DNA of 23,267 bases from Nitrospirota bacterium (GTDB lineage: Bacteria > Nitrospirota_A > Leptospirillia > Leptospirillales > Leptospirillaceae), in the NCBI GenBank assembly GCA_021795275.1, contig JAJYPO010000015.1:1-23267 (forward strand), read 5' to 3'. The position numbers and the translations under genes are program-made. Below are positions 1 to 7,894 of this stretch, piece by piece. The stretch's first letter is position 1, and every line of letters starts with the position of its first letter. The notes beneath the pieces were generated by a model. The model worked only from the letters and a program-made list of their open reading frames with translations. It was not told where the DNA came from and made no database searches.

Positions 1-2
1 GG

Positions 3-254
3 GCGTCCAATGCGAAGGTCCAGCAAGTGAAGGGAAAAGGGACGGCCTATATCTGGAATGCGTCCGACCTCCCGTTTTCCAAGGACAATCCCGATGTCGT
101 GGATAGTTTTTCGAAGGTCGCCTTCATTTTCAAGAAGAGTGGACGGCTTCGTTCGGCGTTCTTCTTTCCAAAGCATCTGAAAAAGGAGGCAGATCATCGG
201 GATGCCGGGATTTGGGAGGACGAAAACTCCGGGTCAGGATTCCTCAAGGGATAG
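3..254 (+). CDS. 3' end of an unrecognised gene (5' truncated by window edge)
   Basis: A reading frame is open from the left edge to a TAG at 252-254, giving the last 83 residues of a protein. An internal GTG at 27 could be a start, but the frame continues upstream without a stop, so truncation is the simpler reading. The peptide has a WNASDLPF stretch, a mixed beta-type segment (SFSKVAFIFKK, LRSAFFFP) and a charged, glycine-ending tail. It has no membrane segment or metal-binding cysteines. I do not recognise a family. Base composition is visibly lower in GC than the genes from 780 onward, which may mean a different origin. That it is coding at all is moderately uncertain. Confidence 0.4.
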   Translation, partial: ASNAKVQQVKGKGTAYIWNASDLPFSKDNPDVVDSFSKVAFIFKKSGRLRSAFFFPKHLKKEADHRDAGIWEDENSGSGFLKG

Positions 255-779
255 GGCGGGACAATCCTCTTCCAATTGTCCTAATAGTGGGGTCGACTTC
301 TCTCACACCAGACAATCTCAGGGAGTGGCCGTGGTTTGTTCGGCCAAAGTGTAAGACCAAGGCTGTCCATTTTTTCCAGGAATAAAGACGGTGAAAGAAT
401 CGCCCTCTCATAGACAGCCCCCCAAAAAACGGACTATCTGCTCAATTTTCCGTTTTTTCTTTGAGGTTTAAGGAGCATTGTCTCATCAAGCTCTCATGAC
501 CGAATGATCGAGAAAATCTGGAAAACGGCTCGGGTCATCCCGGAAATGCCACAGGCAGGAGAGGGGGGCGTCCTCCGTGGTCCGGGCGGGATTCCAGATC
601 GACTGGGCCCTTTCAGTTCAGGGGCCACGACCTGTGTGGGAGTCTCTTGTCCGGGATCTGCCCGCGCCTTTTCCGTCGACATCCTTGGAGGAGGAGGGGG
701 GATTCCGGTATTGGAGGAGGTCCCGACGCCTGCCCCCCGTCGAAAGAACTCCTCCCAAGGAGCCTTGGCCAGACTGATT
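255..779. other. gene-poor stretch, no convincing gene
   Basis: About 525 bp lie between the left-edge gene and the 3' end of the efflux adaptor. Short overlapping frames exist on both strands at 494-800, but they are glycine/proline/arginine-rich, lack a ribosome binding site at a sensible distance and match nothing I know. The first half (to about 530) is AT-richer than the second. The only structures I see are a terminator-like hairpin at 424-458 and a small inverted repeat, CCAAGG-AG-CCTTGG, at 755-768, which lies just downstream of the adaptor gene but has no T-run. Confidence 0.5.
424..458. terminator. bidirectional terminator-like hairpin
   Basis: AAAAAACGGA at 424-433 is perfectly complementary to TCCGTTTTTT at 449-458, with a 15-nt loop. 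The stem is A/T-heavy, with U-rich tails in either direction, as in bidirectional intrinsic terminators, but its GC core is only three pairs. It is 170 bp past the left-edge gene and 320 bp past the efflux operon, so the linkage to either is inferred. Confidence 0.4.
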
Positions 780-1919
780 CTAGGATACGGGATGCGGTGA
801 GACCGCCATTCCCGGGCCGATCTTCTGGAGATTTCCGGTGATGACCAGCTCTCCCTCCCGGAGTCCGTCCAGAACCTCTACCCGAGTCCCGCGCGTCATT
901 CCCAGATGGACTTGCCGAATGGCCACCGTGTCGTTCTTTCCCACCACATAGACATATTTTCCGGTCTGGCTCGATCCGACTGCCACCTGCGGAATGGCGA
1001 GGGCCCGGGGATGGACCCCCAGCTGCACCCGGACCTCGACGAACTCTCCCGGAATGAGACGAAATCCGGGATTGGGAATCGTCCCCCGGGCAAGGATGGT
1101 TCCGGTAGTCCGGTCCACCGCGTTGTCGAGAAAGGTCAGTTTCCCCCGATAAGTCTGGCCCGGATTTCCCTGGGGATGGACCGTCACCGGGAGAGCCCCC
1201 TTCTGCCGGCTCTCCTGGAGCGCCGGCAGATCCTGCTCGGCGGGGTTGAATGTGACGTAGAGGGGGTCCAGCTGGACGAGGGTGTTGATCGCGGTTCCGG
1301 ATGTGATCAGGGTTCCCGTGAAGACCTGGCTTCTGCCAAGCCTTCCGGCGAAGGGGGCCTGGATGTGGGTGTAGTCGAGGTTGATGCGGGCCGCTTCCAG
1401 GGCGGCCTTGTCCGAGAGATAGGTGGCGGATGCCTGGTGCATGGAGCTCGTGGCCAGCTGGTAGGCATCCTTCGAGACATCCCCGTGGACGACGAGAAGG
1501 GCGTTGCGCTTCTGGTTGACGCGGGAATATTCCAGGGCCGCCTTGTCCCTCTCCTTCTGGGCCAGGCTCTGGTCCAGGGCCGCCTTGTAGTATCGCGGAT
1601 CGATCTGGTAGACCAGGGTCCCCCTGCGGACGTCGGAGCCATCCGGGATCATCTGGCGCTTCAGGTAGCCGGTCGCCTGGGCCTCGAGCGTGACGTTCCG
1701 GATCGCCTCCGTCGTGCCGATGTAGGAACGGGTGACGGGGAGCGAGACCCGGACCACCTTATAGACAGGAACGGGCAATCGGAATGCGGCGGCCTTGGGC
1801 ATCGGGGGGGCCTTCCGGAGGGTGAGGAGCCCCCGGGCGCCCCCCAGGGCAAAAAGAAGGGCTCCAGCCATCAGGCCGAGGAGGACGAGGGCTCTTCGGG
1901 AAATCGGAAAACGGGTCAT
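780..1919 (-). CDS. RND efflux periplasmic adaptor (MFP/HlyD, AcrA/MexA type)
   Basis: This 379-residue adaptor would bridge the inner-membrane pump encoded just upstream and the outer-membrane channel. Residues about 9-30 form a hydrophobic N-terminal anchor after basic residues; there is no lipobox cysteine, so it is probably membrane-anchored rather than lipidated. Then come the first lipoyl half (AQATGYLKRQMIPDGSDV), an alpha-helical hairpin rich in Ala, Gln and Lys, the second lipoyl half (LDYTHIQAPFAGRLG), and the beta-barrel/membrane-proximal part with IPQVAV and DGLREGE. This order is classic for AcrA relatives and the length is usual. ATG at 1919 is preceded by AAAGGG. The gene is third in the operon, 40 bp after the pump gene. 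Substrates cannot be read from sequence. Confidence 0.93.
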   Translation of the reverse strand: MTRFPISRRALVLLGLMAGALLFALGGARGLLTLRKAPPMPKAAAFRLPVPVYKVVRVSLPVTRSYIGTTEAIRNVTLEAQATGYLKRQMIPDGSDVRRGTLVYQIDPRYYKAALDQSLAQKERDKAALEYSRVNQKRNALLVVHGDVSKDAYQLATSSMHQASATYLSDKAALEAARINLDYTHIQAPFAGRLGRSQVFTGTLITSGTAINTLVQLDPLYVTFNPAEQDLPALQESRQKGALPVTVHPQGNPGQTYRGKLTFLDNAVDRTTGTILARGTIPNPGFRLIPGEFVEVRVQLGVHPRALAIPQVAVGSSQTGKYVYVVGKNDTVAIRQVHLGMTRGTRVEVLDGLREGELVITGNLQKIGPGMAVSPHPVS

Positions 1920-1959
1920 GGGACAGCCCTTTCATGAGAATAGGGTTCGTTGCCCCTTG

Positions 1960-4900
1960 TCACGGGGCGCTCGATTCCGGGAGGGGTGACTCCTTTTCGT
2001 TCCGGCTCCGGAGCCGCTCGATCACCGCATAGAAGACCGGGACAAAACCCAGGCTCAGGATCGTAGCGGCCAGCATTCCGCCGAAAACGGTGGTCCCGAT
2101 CGACTGCCGGCTCGCCGCCCCGGCTCCGCTTGCCACCATCAGGGGGATGACCCCGAAGATAAAGGCGAAGGCGGTCATGAGGATGGGACGCAGGCGGAGC
2201 TGTCCGGCCTCCATGGCCGCCTCCACGATGCCCATCCCCTTCTCCCGGAGATGGCGGGCGAACTCCACGATCAGGATCGCATTCTTCGCCGACAGCCCGA
2301 TCAGCATGACGAAGCCGATCTCCGAGTAAACGTCGAGCTGCATGCCCCGGAGCCACAGGGCCAGCATCGCGCCGAAGATGGCGAGGGGGACGGCGAGGAT
2401 CACCATGAAGGGCATGGACCAGCTTTCGTAGAGTGCGGCCAGGAACAGGAAAACGAAGGCCAGGGAGACCGCGAAGGTGATTTTCTGGACGGCGCCGACC
2501 TTGAGTTCCTGATAGGTGATCCCGGTCCATTCATAGCCAAAGTTGGGGGGCAGGGCGTGGCCGGCCGCCCGTTCCATGGCGGCGATGGCCTCGGCGGAGC
2601 TGTAGCCGGGGGCGGCTCCGCCGCTGATCTTGGCCGACCCGTAGATGTTGTAGTGGGAGATCGTTTCCGGACCCACGACCGGCCTCAGGCGTCCCAGTTC
2701 GGAAAGCGGAACCATAGCTCCGGAGGCGTTTCGCACATAGAAGCGGGAGAGGTCCTCCGCTTCGCCCCGATGATGCTTGTCGGCCTGGATCGTCACCCGG
2801 AATGTCCGGCCGAAGAGGTTGAAGTCGTTCACGTACAGCGACCCCAGATAGATCTGCAGGGTGTTGAAGACATCGGGGAGGGTCAGGCCCAGAAGCTTGG
2901 CGCGGGTCCGGTCGAGGTCGTAGTTGAACTGGGGGGTCGCGGTGCTGAAGGTCGTGAAGATCTGGCGCCCGTCGATCTCCGGTTGCTTCCGCGCTTCTGC
3001 GATCATCGACTGGGTGGCCCGGTCGAGCGCAAGGCTTCCTTGGCCCGTCAGGTCCTCCACCTCGAACTCGAAGCCGCCGGTCGAGCCAAGTCCCGGAATG
3101 GAGGGAGGGTCGAAGCTCAGGGCGATCGCTTCGGGGATCGCCAGGAGCTTCGGCCGGACGGCGTTGACGATGGAGGTAGCCGTGAGTGCCCGTCCCCGCT
3201 CCTCCCAGGGCTTCAAGATGGCGAAGGCCGCGGCGCTGCTGGACTGGGTCGCAAAGGTAAGGAAGTTGAGGCCGCTGATGGAGACCACATCCTGGACCCC
3301 CGGCTGGGACATGAGGATCTTGCGGACCGTCCGGGTGACCGCGTCGGTGCGCTGGAGGGAGGCGCCGTCCGGAAGCTGGACGATGACGAAGAAGTAGCCC
3401 TGGTCCTCGACCGGAAGAAAGGTCTTTGGAACCCGTCCGAAGAGGCCGAAGGTGAGGAGCGCTCCCGCCAGGAAGACCCCCAGGGCCGTTCCCCGGTGCC
3501 GGATCATCGTCCGGATGAACCCCCGGTAGCGTTCCCGGGCGGCCTCGAACAGGCGGTTGAAAGTTTGGAAGAACCTGAAGCCGGAAGCCTGTCCGGGCTT
3601 CAGGAGCCAGGCGGACAGGGCCGGGGTGAGGGTGAGGGAGTTGAAGGCCGAGATGCCGACCGAAATGGCGATCGTCAGGGCGAACTGCCTGTAGAGCTGA
3701 CCCGTGATGCCCGGAAGGAAGGCCACCGGGACGAAGACCGCTCCCAGGACGGCCGATGTGGCGATGATGGGGCCGGTGACCTCCCCCATGGCGGTCTGGA
3801 CCGCCTCCAGGGAATGGGCCCCGTGCTCGAGCTGGCGCTCGACGTTCTCGACCACCACGATCGCATCGTCCACCACGAGCCCGATGGCCAGCACCATGCC
3901 CAGAAGGCTCACGGTGTTGAGCGAGAAGCCGACCATCTTCATCACGGTGAGGGTTCCGATCATCGAGACCGGGACGGCGATGCCCGCGATCAGCATGGTG
4001 CGCCAGTTCTGGAGGAAGAGATAGACGACCCCGAAAACGAGCAGGAGGGCGGCGGAGAGGGTCAGAACCACCTCGCGCATCGAGGCCGAAACGAATTTGG
4101 TCGTGTCGTACTTGATGGTGTAGGTCATCCCTTCGGGAAAGTGGCGGGCGAGCGCGGCCATCTTCTCCCGGATATGGCGGTCGAGATCCAGCGCGTTCGA
4201 GCCGGGCATCTGGAAGACGCCGAGAGCCACGGTCGGTGATTTGTCGAGCATGGCCGAGGAAGTGTACTGCAGGGCTCCGAGCTCGATGCGGGCGACGTCC
4301 CTCAGGCGCACGACGGCGTTCCCGCCTGTGCCGGCCTTCAGGATGATCTCCCCGAACTCCTCCGGGGTGTGAAGACGACCGAGGGCGTTGATCTGGTATT
4401 CGAACATCGTCCCCCTGGGAGCGGGGGACTCTCCGATCTTTCCGCCCGCCACCTGGATATTCTGCTCGGCGATGGCGTTCTGAACGTCGACGGCAGTGAT
4501 CCCCAGCCGCGCCATCCGGTCCGGATCGAGCCAGACCCGCATCGAATAGCGCCGCTCTCCAAAAATCTGCACGTCGCTCACCCCCGGAACCCGTTTCAGG
4601 GGATCCACGAGCTGGATGTAGGCGTAGTTGCTGAGGGTCACCGGGTCGACTTGTCCGTTCGGGGAGAGAAGGTTCACGATCAGGACGAAGTTCGGGTTCC
4701 GCTTCTGGACGACGATGCCCCCCTGGTTCACGATCGCCGGAAGCTGGGCGGTGGCCTGGGAGATCCGGTTCTGGACATCGACGGCCGCGATGTCGATGGG
4801 GTAGCCCACCTTGAAGGTGATGGTGATGGTCGAGCTGCCGTCGTTGGCGCTCACCGAGGACATGTAGGCCATTCCCGGAACGCCGCTGATCTGCTGCTCG

Positions 4901-5094
4901 AGGGGGGTGGTCACGGTATCGGCGACAACCTGGGCGCTGGCCCCGGGATAGTTGGCGGTGACCGTCACCTCCGGCGGCGTGATGTCGGGAAACTGGGAGA
5001 CGGGCAGGAACCAGAAGGAAATAAGGCCCGTCAGCATCATGATGATGGCGATCGAGGTGGCGAAGATGGGCCGCCGGATGAAGAAGAAAATCAT
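1960..5094 (-). CDS. RND multidrug efflux pump, HAE1 family (AcrB/MexB-like)
   Basis: This 1,044-residue inner-membrane pump would use the proton gradient to expel hydrophobic compounds. The length equals the HAE1 norm. It begins MIFFFIRRPIFA, the usual RND N-terminus, followed by the porter domain (FPDITPPEVTVTANYPGAS). Transmembrane segment 4 carries GLVVDDAIVVVENVE with the proton-relay pair D409/D410, and GLSAKNAIL near residue 945 supplies the relay lysine. These residues place it with drug rather than heavy-metal pumps. The frame stays open for another 114 codons upstream, but that part is arginine/proline/serine-rich and non-conserved; ATG at 5094 has GGAG six bases upstream and fits the family start. 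It lies 52 bp after the channel gene and 40 bp before the adaptor. Confidence 0.96.
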   Translation of the reverse strand: MIFFFIRRPIFATSIAIIMMLTGLISFWFLPVSQFPDITPPEVTVTANYPGASAQVVADTVTTPLEQQISGVPGMAYMSSVSANDGSSTITITFKVGYPIDIAAVDVQNRISQATAQLPAIVNQGGIVVQKRNPNFVLIVNLLSPNGQVDPVTLSNYAYIQLVDPLKRVPGVSDVQIFGERRYSMRVWLDPDRMARLGITAVDVQNAIAEQNIQVAGGKIGESPAPRGTMFEYQINALGRLHTPEEFGEIILKAGTGGNAVVRLRDVARIELGALQYTSSAMLDKSPTVALGVFQMPGSNALDLDRHIREKMAALARHFPEGMTYTIKYDTTKFVSASMREVVLTLSAALLLVFGVVYLFLQNWRTMLIAGIAVPVSMIGTLTVMKMVGFSLNTVSLLGMVLAIGLVVDDAIVVVENVERQLEHGAHSLEAVQTAMGEVTGPIIATSAVLGAVFVPVAFLPGITGQLYRQFALTIAISVGISAFNSLTLTPALSAWLLKPGQASGFRFFQTFNRLFEAARERYRGFIRTMIRHRGTALGVFLAGALLTFGLFGRVPKTFLPVEDQGYFFVIVQLPDGASLQRTDAVTRTVRKILMSQPGVQDVVSISGLNFLTFATQSSSAAAFAILKPWEERGRALTATSIVNAVRPKLLAIPEAIALSFDPPSIPGLGSTGGFEFEVEDLTGQGSLALDRATQSMIAEARKQPEIDGRQIFTTFSTATPQFNYDLDRTRAKLLGLTLPDVFNTLQIYLGSLYVNDFNLFGRTFRVTIQADKHHRGEAEDLSRFYVRNASGAMVPLSELGRLRPVVGPETISHYNIYGSAKISGGAAPGYSSAEAIAAMERAAGHALPPNFGYEWTGITYQELKVGAVQKITFAVSLAFVFLFLAALYESWSMPFMVILAVPLAIFGAMLALWLRGMQLDVYSEIGFVMLIGLSAKNAILIVEFARHLREKGMGIVEAAMEAGQLRLRPILMTAFAFIFGVIPLMVASGAGAASRQSIGTTVFGGMLAATILSLGFVPVFYAVIERLRSRNEKESPLPESSAP

Positions 5095-5146
5095 GGCCGC
5101 CTCCGCGACGGGGTGGATTCTTGGAGATGAAGGGCGGACGAGGAGA

Positions 5147-6679
5147 TCACGGGCGGGGGCCTTTTGTTTTCGAGGAGACTGGAAGTCCGACGCCCTTTGG
5201 GGTGGCGGGGGCCATGTTCCACCACCCGCCTCCCAGGGCCTGGAAGAGGGCGGCCGTGTCCGCAAATCGGGAGGCCTCGGCCTGGACGACTCCGATGCGG
5301 GCCTGTTCGTAGTTCTGTTCGGCATTGTAGAGGGAGGGGTAGCCGATTGCCCCGGCGGCGAACTGGTGGCGTGCGATGTCGAAGCTTTCCGAGGCTGCCT
5401 GGAAGACGACCCTCTCCGCAGTGAGGGTCTCCGCATCGGCGCTCAGGGTCCTGAGGGTGTCCGCCACGTTCTGGAAGGCCGCGAGGACCGTGCTTTCATA
5501 TTTGGCCCGTGCCGCCTTGAGGGCGGCGATGGCCGCCTTCCGCCGGAAGTAGAGGGTTCCCCCCTGGAAGAGCGGCACATTTATGCCGGGGCCGTAGCTC
5601 CAGAACTGGCTTCCCGGAGCGAAGTATCCCGCGATGCTCTCGCTTCCGTATTGCCCGGTCAGGGTGATCTGGGGGAGCATGTTGGCCGTCGCGACCCCCA
5701 CCTGGGCGCTGGCGGCATGAAGCTGGGCGGTGACCGCCTGGATGTCAGGGCGATGCTCCACCAGCCGGGAGGGAAGGCTGAGCGGGAGTGTGGCCGGAAG
5801 GTGCAGGTCTTCCAGGCGGAACCGGGTGCCGATCCTTTCGCCGGGGAAGCGTCCGAGGTAGGTCGAAAGCTGATGTCGGACCAGGGAGCGTTGCTTCATG
5901 AGGCCGGGAAGCGTGCTTTTCTCCTGGGCGAGAGTCGTTTCCTGGACGAGGACCGCCGAGCGGGAGGCCAGGCCGAAGGCAAATTGTCGCCGGACGCTGT
6001 CGCGTTCCTTCCGGAGGGCCCGGATGATGGCCTGAGTCGCGTCGATCTGGGCGGTCAGGGAAGCCTCCGAGACGACGGAGAGGACGATGTTGGTTGTCAG
6101 GGTCAGATAGGAGGCCTCGAGTTCGAAGCGCTGGTAGTCTTCCCGTGCTTTCAGGGATTCGACCTGCCGACGGATCCCCCCGAAGAGGTCCAGGGGGTAG
6201 GAGACGCTCACATTGCCGGTGTTGAGGGTGAAAAGGTTCGACAGCTGGGGCAGGCCGAAGGCCGCCCCGTTGAAATACTGCTGGACGGTCTGGAGGCTTC
6301 CGGTGGCCGAAGGTGCGAAGGAGCCCCGTCCGGCCGAGGTGTTGTTCATCGCCTCGAGCAGGGAGGCCTCGGCGGCGCGAAGGTCCGGGTTCGCGACGAG
6401 GGCTTTCTCGATCAGACGGTTCAGGGCCGGGGAATGAAACAGACTCCACCATTGTCCGGGGATGTCCTGTCCGACCTCAAGGATCTGCCGGCCCTCCCCC
6501 CGTTCGTCACTGTCTCCGATGACGGAGGAGACAGGATGGCGGTTGTACAGCTTCCCGGAGGGGGCGGGGGGGCGCTTGAAGTCGGGTCCCACCGCGCACC
6601 CTGCAAGGAGGAGGGCAAGGAGAGCGGCACAGGGAACGGTCAGTAAGAACAGGCGCCCTCTACGGGGCGGATCGGTCAC
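5147..6679 (-). CDS. outer-membrane efflux lipoprotein (NodT/OprM type, TolC family)
   Basis: This protein of about 510 residues would form the outer-membrane exit duct for the pump and adaptor encoded downstream. A hydrophobic signal segment ends in the lipobox LLAG-Cys (Cys28 from the chosen start), followed by AVGPDFKRP, the usual opening of NodT-family channels. Two TolC repeats follow; conserved features include WWSLFHSPALNRLIEKAL, NPDLRAAEASL, VEHRPDIQAV and NVPLFQGG. Two GTG codons compete as starts. The one at 6679 is chosen because GTGAGG lies six bases upstream; the GTG at 6691 has no such site and would add only four residues. It is first in the operon, with a divergent marR-type gene upstream. 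Confidence 0.93.
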   Translation of the reverse strand: MTDPPRRGRLFLLTVPCAALLALLLAGCAVGPDFKRPPAPSGKLYNRHPVSSVIGDSDERGEGRQILEVGQDIPGQWWSLFHSPALNRLIEKALVANPDLRAAEASLLEAMNNTSAGRGSFAPSATGSLQTVQQYFNGAAFGLPQLSNLFTLNTGNVSVSYPLDLFGGIRRQVESLKAREDYQRFELEASYLTLTTNIVLSVVSEASLTAQIDATQAIIRALRKERDSVRRQFAFGLASRSAVLVQETTLAQEKSTLPGLMKQRSLVRHQLSTYLGRFPGERIGTRFRLEDLHLPATLPLSLPSRLVEHRPDIQAVTAQLHAASAQVGVATANMLPQITLTGQYGSESIAGYFAPGSQFWSYGPGINVPLFQGGTLYFRRKAAIAALKAARAKYESTVLAAFQNVADTLRTLSADAETLTAERVVFQAASESFDIARHQFAAGAIGYPSLYNAEQNYEQARIGVVQAEASRFADTAALFQALGGGWWNMAPATPKGVGLPVSSKTKGPRP

Positions 6680-6685
6680 GAAAGG

Positions 6686-6691
6686 CCTCAC
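6686..6691 (-). promoter_or_regulatory. ribosome binding site deciding the channel-gene start
   Basis: GTGAGG on the minus strand lies six bases before the GTG at 6677-6679. It overlaps the alternative upstream GTG, so initiation at the downstream GTG is preferred. Confidence 0.6.
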
Positions 6692-6760
6692 TTCTCAAAA
6701 GCAGGAAATGCAGTGGGGGGAAGCATCCTTTATCCTTGGGAAACCTCAGGGTCTTGTTGG

Positions 6761-6794
6761 ATCAATTTTAAACAACCCAATTCTTGATAGTCAA
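6761..6794. promoter_or_regulatory. candidate MarR operator overlapping the efflux promoter
   Basis: TTGA-TAG-TCAA at 6784-6794 is an interrupted palindrome lying on the -35 box of the efflux operon. ATCAATT at 6761-6767 and AATT-c-TTGAT at 6779-6788 form a second, imperfect inverted repeat spanning the core promoter, and TTGTT/AACAA (6754-6758, 6771-6775) flanks the -10. MarR dimers typically bind short AT-rich palindromes in exactly such divergent regions, so binding here would block the pump operon. Which of these repeats is the true site cannot be settled by eye. Confidence 0.4.
6765..6794 (-). promoter_or_regulatory. sigma-70-type promoter of the efflux operon
   Basis: On the minus strand TTGACT (6789-6794, five of six consensus bases) is followed after 18 bp by TAAAAT (6765-6770, five of six). 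It faces the outer-membrane channel gene, whose start lies about 85 bp downstream. This is the best promoter match in the divergent region with the MarR gene. Activity is inferred. Confidence 0.65.
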
Positions 6795-6843
6795 CTTATG
6801 AAATATCTAAACAAGAAATAATGTGGTATTATGGGAACAAGAA

Positions 6844-6851
6844 AGGAGGGG
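6844..6851 (+). promoter_or_regulatory. strong ribosome binding site setting a TTG start
   Basis: AGGAGGGG lies seven bases before TTG at 6859. It decides the start of the MarR-type gene against the GTG at 6823, which has no ribosome binding site. Confidence 0.8.
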
Positions 6852-6858
6852 CCGGAAC

Positions 6859-7398
6859 TTGGAGAAAGTGCGGAAGGGACTATGCTCGGCGGAGCTGTCG
6901 GAGGACATTCCGCTCCAGATCAAGCTCTTGAAGCTCTTTTGGATGATGGGGCCTGCCTTTGTGCGGTGGGCCGAGTCCCAGATGGAGAAGGACGGGATCA
7001 CCCCCCAGCGCATGTATCTCCTGGGGACGCTTTACGAGTACGGGCCGCTGATGATGAGCGCGCTGAAGGACCGCCTGGGGGTCACGGCGACGAACATCAC
7101 TGCCCTCGTCGACGCGCTCGAACGGGAGGGGTTGGTCGAGCGGATGCCTTCTCCCGGCGACCGCCGGGTGACGATCGTGGCCCTGACTGCCAAGGCAGAG
7201 CATTCCCTCAAGGATCTCTGCGCCCCTTTCATGAGTCGGGTTTCTGCGATCTTCGACTCCTTCACTCCCGAGGAAAAGGAAACTTTTTTTTCATGCCTCC
7301 TCAGGATGAGGGGCTTTCTGGTGGAACACCGGATCCTCGACGAAAAGGGGCGATCCTTCGGTGGGACGGAGAAGGAGCCCGCATCGGAAGGAGGGTAG
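6859..7398 (+). CDS. MarR-family transcriptional regulator
   Basis: A 179-residue winged-helix regulator, probably a repressor of the divergent efflux operon that releases DNA on binding an efflux substrate. The order is right for MarR: an N-terminal dimerisation helix (LLKLFWMMGPAFVRW), helices with ITPQRMYLLGTLYEYGP, the recognition helix region LGVTATNITALVDALERE, the wing with RMPSPGDRRVTIVALTAK, and C-terminal dimerisation helices. The DRR motif in the wing is characteristic. The frame is open from 6823, but TTG at 6859 follows an excellent ribosome binding site and is chosen. The C-terminus is charged and disordered-looking and slightly longer than in typical MarR proteins of about 145 residues. 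Its own promoter is unclear; a weak TATTAT at 6827-6832 is possible. Confidence 0.9.
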   Translation: MEKVRKGLCSAELSEDIPLQIKLLKLFWMMGPAFVRWAESQMEKDGITPQRMYLLGTLYEYGPLMMSALKDRLGVTATNITALVDALEREGLVERMPSPGDRRVTIVALTAKAEHSLKDLCAPFMSRVSAIFDSFTPEEKETFFSCLLRMRGFLVEHRILDEKGRSFGGTEKEPASEGG

Positions 7399-7499
7399 GA
7401 GGTTTTTTTGAAGGACTTCGTGTCTCTTGCCAAAGAGAGCCCCACGGAGCTTGCTCCACCGGGTAGCCCCTCCGGGAAGGAGGCCCGGGAGCATGGATC

Positions 7500-7817
7500 C
7501 TACTTCTTTGGAGATCCGGTCGCCCCGATGGAGTCGAGCTTTTGCCCGGCCCAGTTTCCGCTTTTTTTAAGGGCGTCCGCAGCTCCCCGGGTCATTCTCT
7601 GCACCGTCTGGTGAAAGTCTTCGCTTTTGAGATAGTCTCCCGTGTGCCGGATTCCGTTCTGGATCGATTGGGACAGATCCTTCCCGGCGGTCTGGACCTC
7701 CTTTTCGAGATCCTCCGCGACTCCCGCCCCCGGAGACATGGCCAGGAATCCCAAGGCCAGAGTCCCTGCGATGGACAGGCGGAAGAAGGCGGACGTCTTG
7801 GTCCTTTTTTGTCTCAT
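7500..7817 (-). CDS. small exported protein of unknown function
   Basis: A 105-residue protein with a clear Sec signal: basic residues 2-7, a hydrophobic stretch (about 14-27) and a likely cut after GVA at residue 34. The mature part of about 71 residues is charged and predicted helical, with the pattern DLEKEVQTAGKDLSQSI and a TRGAADALKKSG segment, resembling small periplasmic amphipathic-helix proteins. I do not recognise a named family. The frame extends upstream to 7898, overlapping the aldolase stop, but ATG at 7817 has GGAGGG eight bases before it and puts the signal peptide at the N-terminus, so it is preferred. It lies 77 bp after the aldolase gene, possibly co-transcribed. No function is proposed. 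Confidence 0.72.
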   Translation of the reverse strand: MRQKRTKTSAFFRLSIAGTLALGFLAMSPGAGVAEDLEKEVQTAGKDLSQSIQNGIRHTGDYLKSEDFHQTVQRMTRGAADALKKSGNWAGQKLDSIGATGSPKK

Positions 7818-7894
7818 CCGGTTTTCCCTCCGATACAAGGATCCCTCGAAATTCTCTCCCTTTTGGGTTTTCTCCAAAAGGCCGTCGGGATGTG

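Noticed and set aside
755..768. CCAAGG-AG-CCTTGG as terminator of the efflux operon
   Set aside because: Only six pairs around a two-base centre, and no T-run on the minus strand.
504..800. 98-codon frame on the plus strand after the left-edge gene
   Set aside because: No ribosome binding site, a glycine/proline-rich product, other frames equally open, and it runs into the adaptor's 3' end.
2251..4239. 662-codon open frame on the plus strand
   Set aside because: It is exactly antisense to the RND pump. Its product is low-complexity (Gly, Asp, Glu, His, Arg), as expected from the third-position GC bias of the real gene.
5095..5436. 114-codon upstream extension of the RND pump
   Set aside because: The extension is disordered and non-conserved and overlaps the channel gene; ATG 5094 has a ribosome binding site and the family N-terminus.
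4952..6646. 564-codon open frame on the plus strand
   Set aside because: It is antisense to the channel gene and the pump start, with no family motifs; an effect of GC-rich codon use.
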